A stretch of DNA of 64,000 nt, from assembly GCA_024636475.1 (NCBI GenBank), contig JAGXHA010000004.1, positions 1-64,000 on the forward strand, in the 5' to 3' direction. Source of the DNA: Roseobacter sp. Lineage in GTDB: Bacteria > Pseudomonadota > Alphaproteobacteria > Rhodobacterales > Rhodobacteraceae. The translations under genes were made by a program, and so were the position numbers. Under the pieces are notes generated by a model that saw only the letters and a program-made list of their open reading frames with translations, did not search any database and was not told the DNA's origin. Shown one piece after another: positions 7,663-13,961 of the stretch (the stretch's first letter is position 1; each line of letters opens with the position of its first letter).

Positions 7663-9687
7663 ATGACACGCATCACGAAATCACTTACCGCATTGACGCT
7701 TGGGGGGGGCCTGATAGGCGCAGTGCCGGCCTCGGCCCAGGATGAAAACGTCATGGTCGTGTTCGATGGATCGAATTCGATGTGGGGCCAGATCGACGGG
7801 ACGGCCAAGATCGAAATTGCCCGCAACGTGATGGACAACCTTCTGGGTGACTGGGCCGAGACCCGCAATGTCGGGCTCATGGCCTATGGCCATCGGCGCC
7901 GCGGTGACTGCTCGGACATTGAGATCCTTGTGCAGCCCGGTGCCGATACGCGCGCAGGGATACTTGACAGGATCGGCGCGATCACACCGACGGGCAAGAC
8001 GCCGCTGACCAGCGCCATCGAACAGGCCGCCACAACGTTGTCTTATACAGATACGCCCGCCACTGTCGTCCTGATCTCGGATGGTCTGGAAAGCTGCGAA
8101 AGGGACCCCTGTGCCGTTTCGCAGGCCTTGGAACAGGCTGGGATCGGCTTTACCGCGCATGTGGTAGGTTTCGGACGGAGCGACGCGGACGCCGGTGCGC
8201 TGTCCTGCATCGCGGAAAACACCGGTGGGCAATATCTGTCGGCGGGGAATGCCGATGAACTTGGCGCGGCGCTCAGCGCTGTTGGGACTGCTGTGGCCGC
8301 AGCCCCTGAACCGGAGCCCGTCCCCGAACCAGAGCCTGAACCGAAATACGAGGTCACGCTTGCCACGCCCGACACCGCTCTGGCCGGATCGGCCTTCGAG
8401 GTCAGTTGGACCGGCGCGGTCAGCAGCAGTGATTTCATCACCGTGGTTCCCGCAGGCAGCGACGAAGGCACTGTCGAAGGCCACGTCCGTACAAGAGACA
8501 ATTCCGGTGACACCCTTCGCGCACCGGGGGAACCGGGGCTCTACGAGGTCCGTTACGTCCTGGGGAAAGGCCGCAGGACGCTCGCCTCCAGCCCGATCGA
8601 GTTGACCGAGCCGGAAGTCACGCTGACCGCGCCCGACACCGCGCTGGCCGGATCGGCATTCGAGGTCAGCTGGACCGGCGCGGTCAGCAGCAGTGACTTC
8701 ATCACCGTGGTTCCCGCAGGCACCGACGAAGGCACTGTCGAGGGCCACGTCCGCGCAAGAGAGAATTCCGGTGACACCCTTCGCGCCCCCGGAGAACCGG
8801 GGCTCTACGAGGTGCGTTACGTCCTGGGGCAAGGCCGCAGGACGCTCGCATCCAGCCCGATCGAGGTTACCGAACCGGAGGTCACGCTTGCCGCGCCCGA
8901 CACCGCTCTGGCCGGATCGGCCTTCGAGGTCAGTTGGACCGGCGCGGTCAGCGGCAGTGACTATGTCACGATCGTGCCCGTAGGTTCCGATGATGGCGCA
9001 CGCGAGAACCACTTCCGTGTCCGTGACGACAACGAGAACGACCTTCGCGCGCCGGGACAGACCGGACTTTACGAGGTGCGCTACGTGCTGGAAGAAGGCC
9101 GCCGTACTCTTGCCTCACAACGCATCGAGGTTACCGAACCGGAGGTCACGCTTGCCGCGCCCAACGAGATTCGCGCTGGCTCTGCCTTTCCGGTGACCTG
9201 GACCGGCACGGTATCGCGCAGCGACTACATCACCATCGTGCCCATGGGTGCCAACGCTGGCGCGCGCGAGACCCATTTCCGGGTGCGCGACGACACCGAA
9301 AACGATCTGACCGCCCCAACAGAGACGGGGTTCTACGAGATCCGCTACGTGCTGGAAGAAGGTCGCCGCACGCTGGCCATGCAGCCCATCGAGGTTCTGG
9401 CAGAGGATGCCACCCTTGAACGGGGTGCCAGTCTCGACGCGCCGGAAACGGCGGCTGCGGGATCGACAATCACGGTCGGCTGGACGGTCGAAAACGAGAG
9501 TGCCGATCAGCGCATCACCTTCGCCCGCGCGGATCAGGCGATCTTTACCTGGGTCGTGGCCGTCAAGCTGGACACACCGTCGCCGCTGGAAATTACCCTG
9601 CCCGAGGAGCCGGGCAGCTACGAGTTGCGCGTACTGGATCTGGTTGAGCAGGAGGTTCTGGTTCGTCAACCGATACAGATTGACTGA
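7663..9687 (+). CDS. Secreted VWA-domain protein with four tandem 88-residue repeats
   Basis: The 674-residue product has a signal peptide (MTRITKSLTALTLGGGLIGA, cleavage near ASAQD). A von Willebrand A domain (about 27-205) follows, with a complete MIDAS metal site: FDGSNSMWG, the Thr of TGKTPLTSAI, and ISDGLESCE. A Pro/Glu spacer of the PEPEPVPEPEPEP type (about 210-225) leads to four repeats of exactly 88 residues (230-317, 318-405, 406-493, 494-581). Each repeat begins EVTLxAPxxxxAGSAFxVxW and ends RRTLAxxxIExxE. A fifth, divergent unit (about 588-674) closes the protein. The repeats look like small beta-sandwich domains, which is inferred. GGGAAGG precedes the ATG. It probably binds a ligand or surface partner; the partner is unknown. 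Confidence 0.88.
   Translation: MTRITKSLTALTLGGGLIGAVPASAQDENVMVVFDGSNSMWGQIDGTAKIEIARNVMDNLLGDWAETRNVGLMAYGHRRRGDCSDIEILVQPGADTRAGILDRIGAITPTGKTPLTSAIEQAATTLSYTDTPATVVLISDGLESCERDPCAVSQALEQAGIGFTAHVVGFGRSDADAGALSCIAENTGGQYLSAGNADELGAALSAVGTAVAAAPEPEPVPEPEPEPKYEVTLATPDTALAGSAFEVSWTGAVSSSDFITVVPAGSDEGTVEGHVRTRDNSGDTLRAPGEPGLYEVRYVLGKGRRTLASSPIELTEPEVTLTAPDTALAGSAFEVSWTGAVSSSDFITVVPAGTDEGTVEGHVRARENSGDTLRAPGEPGLYEVRYVLGQGRRTLASSPIEVTEPEVTLAAPDTALAGSAFEVSWTGAVSGSDYVTIVPVGSDDGARENHFRVRDDNENDLRAPGQTGLYEVRYVLEEGRRTLASQRIEVTEPEVTLAAPNEIRAGSAFPVTWTGTVSRSDYITIVPMGANAGARETHFRVRDDTENDLTAPTETGFYEIRYVLEEGRRTLAMQPIEVLAEDATLERGASLDAPETAAAGSTITVGWTVENESADQRITFARADQAIFTWVVAVKLDTPSPLEITLPEEPGSYELRVLDLVEQEVLVRQPIQID
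8350..9405 (+). repeat. Four in-frame tandem DNA repeats of 264 bp
   Basis: Units start at 8350, 8614, 8878 and 9142, each exactly 264 bp apart and each beginning GARGTCACGCT. Units 1 and 2 are the most alike, even at synonymous positions, and units 3 and 4 are more diverged. This suggests stepwise duplication with the first pair most recent, or gene conversion between them. Confidence 0.95.
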
Positions 9688-10197
9688 TGCAAGGTTGGCG
9701 GCTCACGCAGATAAATGGCGAACGGGTTCCCGGTCAGGACTTGTTTAGTCCGCGCTGTCAGCGACTTAAAGCAACGCCGCACGTCACCCAGATTGGCTAT
9801 AAAACGCAATCCTGTGTTGCGTGGCAATGGGCTCGTGCAATCAGATCCCGCGCGAGCCCGAGAACCCACGACAGCGCTGTCGAACCTGTCTTCTCGACCA
9901 GCCCAAGGATTTCAGATGTTTTCCCGCACCGCCGGCTGTTGGGGTAATGCAGGTGCCGTTCAAGTGAAATCAGTCACCGCGACCATAAAGAACAGCTGGG
10001 GAAATACGCCGCTACTTTATCTGAAATATGCACTGCCCGAATAGGTCTGTGACATGCCTGAATAGCTTTGTGACATCCCCACCTATTTTTGCAAAGCGTG
10101 ACTCAGAGCCCTAATTGAGTTAGAGTTTCAGCATTAACAGCTTAGAAAAAGCTGGCGACTTAATCAGTAAAATATCAAGTTTACGAGGAATCCCGCC
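9688..10197. other. 510-bp intergenic region holding a tandem 20-bp repeat
   Basis: No credible gene is seen. The region contains the direct repeat annotated at 10036-10076 and, near 10134-10165, an imperfect AGCTTAGAAAAAGCT dyad. GAGGA at 10184-10188 is the ribosome binding site of the next gene. Confidence 0.5.
10036..10076. repeat. Two 20-bp direct repeats at 21-bp spacing
   Basis: Copies at 10036-10055 and 10057-10076 match at 17 of 20 positions and share GAATAG and TGTGACAT. The 21-bp period equals two DNA turns. They may be paired regulator sites for the gene at 10198, or the end of a lost transposable element; some IS21-type elements carry such multiple end repeats. Confidence 0.7.
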
Positions 10198-10971
10198 ATG
10201 CGAACCACCCGCTTTTTTATGAATCTCTGCTCCGGACTGCTGCTGTCCAGCGGCATGACAATCCTCATCGCAAAACCTGCCGACGCGCAAGGCATACGCA
10301 CGATGACAGTGCTCGGCTCAATTCAAGGAACGGCGGACGGCACGGAACGTGCATGGTTGACCATTGCGGGCGAGGTCAAAGGCGAACCCATGTCGTCCGC
10401 CGCATGGCGCCCTTATTCAATGCCAAACATGATGGAAGGGGCATTCGCCGGAATGAGCGATACGGTACGCACGCAGATGGAAGAGCGCATGAAACTGATG
10501 TCTGAGATGATGGGCGAGGGGGCCGACAATCCGCTCACCCAGATGTTTGGTGGCGGAAGCGATGATCAGGTCCAGTTGCGGATTATGGGCGTCGACCCCG
10601 AAGCCGAACCTGTCTTGCTGCAGGGCGGCCTGACCATCGAATTGCCGCCGTTTTCGGCTGATAGCACAGACCAGATACTGAGCGGACGCAACGAAGCCGA
10701 GATTTCCTATCACAAGAACTTTGGAGAAGGCACCGGTTTTTATGCATCCTCGCATGACGTCGGAACGACAGCCACAGTGGCTTTCGACAGGCTGGAAATC
10801 GTCGATGGCGGCGGGTTTGCCGCTGGGACCTTCGAGGCGACCCTTTGCCCGATTTCTGCCCTGATCAACAATGTGCCCGATCCAGAGGTTTGCATTCTGC
10901 TCGCCGGTCAGTTTGAGACAGAACTTGGCGAAGAGGCGGCGGACATGTCAAAGACGCCGACATCCAATTGA
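10198..10971 (+). CDS. Secreted protein of unknown function
   Basis: This 257-residue product starts with a signal peptide (MRTTRFFMNLCSGLLLSSG, cleavage near ADAQG). The mature protein has a Met-rich helical stretch (about residues 75-115, MPNMMEGAFAGMSDTV and MKLMSEMMGEG) between beta-like segments, and two late cysteines (TLCPIS, EVCILL) that may pair. No family is recognised. A GAGGA site precedes the ATG. It is one of five exported products encoded in line here. Confidence 0.65.
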   Translation: MRTTRFFMNLCSGLLLSSGMTILIAKPADAQGIRTMTVLGSIQGTADGTERAWLTIAGEVKGEPMSSAAWRPYSMPNMMEGAFAGMSDTVRTQMEERMKLMSEMMGEGADNPLTQMFGGGSDDQVQLRIMGVDPEAEPVLLQGGLTIELPPFSADSTDQILSGRNEAEISYHKNFGEGTGFYASSHDVGTTATVAFDRLEIVDGGGFAAGTFEATLCPISALINNVPDPEVCILLAGQFETELGEEAADMSKTPTSN

Positions 10972-11051
10972 TGGTGGGCGGTACGACATTACGCGCCGCA
11001 ATCTTCCTCGCATTTACGGTTTGCTGACAGAATTCCTGATTGGAGACTCAG

Positions 11052-11358
11052 ATGACCTTGTCAACTTACTGGACCAACAGTCTGATCGTGACGGCGCTTT
11101 TTGCCTGCCTGTGCTTACCTGCATCCCTTGCTGCCCAGACTTACACGCCTCCCGATCCTGACGCAGCAGCCCTTAAGCCAGTGCCCGAAACCCGGATCGC
11201 CGATGTCACCGACAATCATCAAACGGCAGGTGCGAAGGCCAGCCGCGATCGGAACAGAGGCGCAGGCAGACTGGGTCACGCTTTTGCAGCGCGCCGTTGA
11301 TCTGGATGACCCAGATTTCAACCGCACTGCCCGCAATGAGCTTAAGGGGTTCCAATAA
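11052..11358 (+). pseudogene. Small secreted protein gene, apparently frameshifted
   Basis: The ATG at 11052 has GGAGA at 11042-11046 and opens a signal peptide (MTLSTYWTNSLIVTALFACL, cleavage near SLAAQ). The frame continues as TYTPPDPDAAALKPVPETRI and then degenerates into an arginine-rich tail ending at 11300. The frame one base over reads convincingly from about 11265 to a stop at 11358 (EAQADWVTLLQRAVDLDDPD). A single-base indel between about 11210 and 11265 would join the two into a product of about 100 residues. It is either a true frameshift mutation or a sequencing error. No family is recognised. Confidence 0.55.
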
Positions 11359-11409
11359 GCACAAAGCCAGCAGCACTTTACAACATGGACCAAAAGAAAG
11401 GATCGGCGC

Positions 11410-12186
11410 ATGCCAAACGGTTTCAAATCAAGTACAGGTACAGCCATTTTTTCACTTTTCGCAGCCTTCGCCCCGGTTGAAGCAACCGCACAATTCGATG
11501 GACATGGCCCTGACGCATGGCAGGTGACGGGGGTTGCCACCGACGACTGGCTGAACCTGCGCATGGGGCCGGGCACTGACTACGCAATCATCGGATCGTT
11601 TCCGTCCGGTGCAACCGGTTTGACGATGACCACATGCGTTCCCTTCATGACCGAAGGGCAAGGGATCATGCTGTCACAGGCTGAACGCACCCTGCTTGAT
11701 CTGCCGCCGCGCTGGTGCCTGATGAGCAACGGTCGGACCCACGGCTGGGTCGCCGCTCGTTTCCTCATGGAGGCGACTGCCGCCGTCTCGCAGGACCAGA
11801 GCAGCGAAAAGATGATCGCCGACGCGGTTCTTCTGGTGAAACGGCTCTATGCGCGCCACTATCAGGCCATGCGCGGCGAGGCTTTGTCACCGCTCGGCGC
11901 GTCGCGTGCGCGGGATTTCTTCATGGCAGACATGGCTGACGATCTGGGACAGCGACACTGGCAGGCAGACCCGCTCTACGATGCGCAGGACACAGATATT
12001 GGCAACCTGCGCATTTTTGCCGACCCCAACCATCCGATGCTGCGTGGCATGATCACGGTGCGGGCAGAGTTCACAAATTTCGGGCAACCTCAATCGGTTG
12101 TCTTTAATCTGCGTGCAGACCCCGCACAATTCGACGCACCGGTGCGGATCATGCGGATCGATCACGGCGACTGGTCAGTGCCCTGA
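11410..12186 (+). CDS. Secreted SH3b-domain protein
   Basis: The 258-residue product has a signal peptide (to about residue 28). A bacterial SH3-type domain follows (about 36-120), recognisable from DDWLNLRMGPGTDYAIIGSF and the closing HGWVAARFL, with a long insertion holding two cysteines. The remaining 130 residues contain a helical region (VLLVKRLYARHYQAM) and a beta-rich end (ITVRAEFTNFGQPQSVVF), similar in style to DUF3828-type domains. SH3b domains of exported proteins often bind cell wall or partner proteins. AAAGGA precedes the ATG. Confidence 0.75.
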   Translation: MPNGFKSSTGTAIFSLFAAFAPVEATAQFDGHGPDAWQVTGVATDDWLNLRMGPGTDYAIIGSFPSGATGLTMTTCVPFMTEGQGIMLSQAERTLLDLPPRWCLMSNGRTHGWVAARFLMEATAAVSQDQSSEKMIADAVLLVKRLYARHYQAMRGEALSPLGASRARDFFMADMADDLGQRHWQADPLYDAQDTDIGNLRIFADPNHPMLRGMITVRAEFTNFGQPQSVVFNLRADPAQFDAPVRIMRIDHGDWSVP

Positions 12187-12199
12187 GGCGGTCATCAGA

Positions 12200-12775
12200 A
12201 ATGGCAAGCGATTTGACAGCTTAACTGAGGGTCAAAAAACCAACGCGCTGAAACTTGCCGTTGCCACGGCTGCGGCCGCCATCCTGATGTTCTTGCCTTT
12301 GCGTGCCAACACCTTGGTTAATCTGTCGGTAACTGGAACCGATGCCAATATATTCTTGCCGCAGAATTCGAAAGACGTGGCTTTGAGCATTCCTAAGAAA
12401 ATGATGAAGAACCAAAAATCGATGGTCGCCGAATTTGGCCGCCGCGGGAAGGTAGACCCCCGAAAGATCTTGGAGTTGTGGATGCGCAAGGCACGACCGC
12501 TCGTGATGAAACAGATCCAGACGCCTGATCCCACGAAATTACTCGGCGGGGCAAAGTATCACTATCTGGCGACTGGCTAGCGGTATGCCACCGCAGATCA
12601 GGACATCTACATGACGCTGCATCAGGTCCGCCACGGCATTGCGTCCATTTTGAACAACTCGCCCGGGACGGTCCTCAAAACGTATGCCTTTTTTTGACCG
12701 GGCGAAGGGCGTTCTGCGCGGCATGGAAGGCCTCAAGGGGGTGAACGCGACACTGGAAAAAGGAGCCAAGAAATG
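12200..12775 (+). pseudogene. Decayed gene A of a three-gene cassette
   Basis: One frame reads plausible protein from about 12236 (ALKLAVATAAAAILMFLPLR, then KARPLVMKQIQTPDP), meets TAG at 12578-12580, and continues in the same frame as RYATADQDIYMTLHQVRHGI. It stops in a run of seven T near 12690. With six T the frame would continue as FFDRAKGVLRGMEGLKGV to a TGA overlapping the next ATG (12773). One nonsense codon plus one homopolymer shift therefore separate it from an intact gene. No start codon is clear and no family is recognised. Confidence 0.5.
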
Positions 12776-13131
12776 AAGAAATATACTGTGACAGAAGCAG
12801 AATTGCCAAAGCGCATGCGCAAGTTCCTTGCCGATATTGATGAAGGAAAGGCGTTTGGCGCGAAAACGCTGCGCATTAACCGGGCAGTCGTCTCCTCTGC
12901 CTTGCGCGGTCTGATTGAAACGGCACGCCACGCCCGCATCCCGACACCATTGCTGATATCATAGGAAATGCAGCGGAAGTTTGTGTTCTTGCGAAAAGTG
13001 ATGGTGCCACGATTCACAATCCACCGAAAATCCCATAAATTGATGGGCTGAGCGCACCCGAAGACCGAGAGCCGAAGGGGCGCTACACCAGTTTTGAAGA
13101 GATTGGCGTACTGATGCAGTGGATTAAGTGA
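12773..13131 (+). pseudogene. Decayed gene B of a three-gene cassette
   Basis: The ATG at 12773 has a strong AAAGGAG site and overlaps the inferred end of gene A. It opens MKKYTVTEAELPKRMRKFLA and continues to the stop at 12962-12964. The alternative frame then reads DTIADIIGNAAEVCVLAKSD, crosses a TAA near 13037, and goes on as IDGLSAPEDREPKGRYTSFE to EEIGVLMQWIK and a TGA at 13129-13131. A frameshift near 12945 and one nonsense codon explain the breaks. The family is unknown. Confidence 0.5.
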
Positions 13132-13164
13132 TGACTGCAAAAATATGGACGCATCAGTCAAAGG
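13111..13164 (+). repeat. 54-bp dispersed repeat, copy 1
   Basis: This sequence (CTGATGCAGT to CAAAGG) matches 19505-19558 at 49 of 54 positions without gaps. It spans the end of gene B and the start of ORF C. Flanking sequence differs on both sides of the two copies. Confidence 0.85.
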
Positions 13165-13259
13165 AGAAGACGTTGATCCCATATTACGCTTTTGCAAAGC
13201 TTTGGGGGGGTCGCTTGGCACAGACGCGCGATGCGCATCTGACCCCAGATGAATATTAA
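13131..13259 (+). CDS. Small ORF C, 42 residues, possibly a remnant
   Basis: The ATG overlaps the end of gene B (TGATG). The product begins MTAKIWTHQSKEKTLIPYYA and ends LTPDEY. The first 11 codons recur at 19524 as MTVKTWMHQSK before the two sequences diverge. Translational coupling with gene B suggests it was the third gene of the cassette. It is short and perhaps truncated, and its function is unknown. Confidence 0.4.
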   Translation: MTAKIWTHQSKEKTLIPYYAFAKLWGGRLAQTRDAHLTPDEY

Positions 13260-13352
13260 CCGCCAGAATTCTCGAACATCCCTGCACTGTCGGATCCACC
13301 CGGTGGCGTTTTCTGCAGTCTTCTAATCATCCGTTTCGAAAAACGATCCGCC

Positions 13353-13754
13353 TTACTGTGGGGTCCATGTTTCGGATCCGATTGTATCTGACCCGCCGTA
13401 GGTCCATATTCCTGTCCACTGTCCGTTTTCCTGCTGAACAAACAGGGCCAAGCCAAAGTTGTCGCCAGCCCCGTAGGACACAGCGAGGGCTGTGTCGTTT
13501 TGGGCAGCCTCACCGAAGATAATCGAGCCGTTGACGTTTGCTGCCCCGATTGCGGTGCCTTCAAACTCTTCACCGTCGATCCGCCACAGTACGGAATAGG
13601 TGGCCCCGTTCGTCTTGATTGCGACAGCCCCTTTATAAGTCGACCCGTCGCCCGGATTTACGCCGCTAACATCGTATACGCCAACGGGCTGCGCGACTGC
13701 GCTTTGGACGCCGATGAACAAGATAGCGGCGACTGGGAAAATAAATGATCTCAT
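13353..13754 (-). CDS. Secreted beta-rich protein of unknown function
   Basis: Starting at the ATG of MRSFIFPVAAILFIGVQSAV gives a 133-residue product with a clean signal peptide cleaved near AVAQP. The mature part is rich in Gly and Trp and has repeated beta patterns (VYDVSGVNPGDGSTYKGAVA, WRIDGEEFEGTAIG, FGLALFVQQENGQWTGIWTY) like a small beta-barrel. Such proteins are often annotated as hypothetical in Rhodobacterales. The longer frame to 13802 is disfavoured because it would bury the signal peptide. Confidence 0.7.
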   Translation of the reverse strand: MRSFIFPVAAILFIGVQSAVAQPVGVYDVSGVNPGDGSTYKGAVAIKTNGATYSVLWRIDGEEFEGTAIGAANVNGSIIFGEAAQNDTALAVSYGAGDNFGLALFVQQENGQWTGIWTYGGSDTIGSETWTPQ

Positions 13755-13869
13755 GGTGCGGCGACCCTTTGCTGAAGCGGCATCTTCCGATTGAGATACC
13801 ATGTCTTTTGATAGTCACAGGTCGGTGGGCTTAGTCAATCGAGCGCAAAATGACAGCGGTGCAACAGAC

Positions 13870-13903
13870 AAGAGGGCAGCGCACCGGCGCTGCCCTCTTT
13901 TTT
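13870..13903 (+). terminator. Strong intrinsic terminator hairpin
   Basis: GAGGGCAGCG (13872-13881) and CGCTGCCCTC (13888-13897) pair perfectly around a six-base loop, followed by TTTTTT on the plus strand. The stem extends by AA/TT, so it may also stop minus-strand transcripts of dctM, although the T-run there is poor. Confidence 0.85.
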
Positions 13904-13961
13904 CGTTCCTGATCGTCTAAGTCGCGTTTCAGGCAAGCTATATTGGCCATCGTCCCATCAC

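Noticed and set aside
7681..9012. 443-codon minus-strand frame opposite the VWA repeats
   Set aside because: It is the antisense shadow of a GC-rich repeated gene: it repeats with the same period, has no ribosome binding site, and resembles no family.
8350..9405. Tandem repeats considered as a CRISPR array
   Set aside because: The units are long (264 bp), coding and directly adjacent, without spacers or cas genes.
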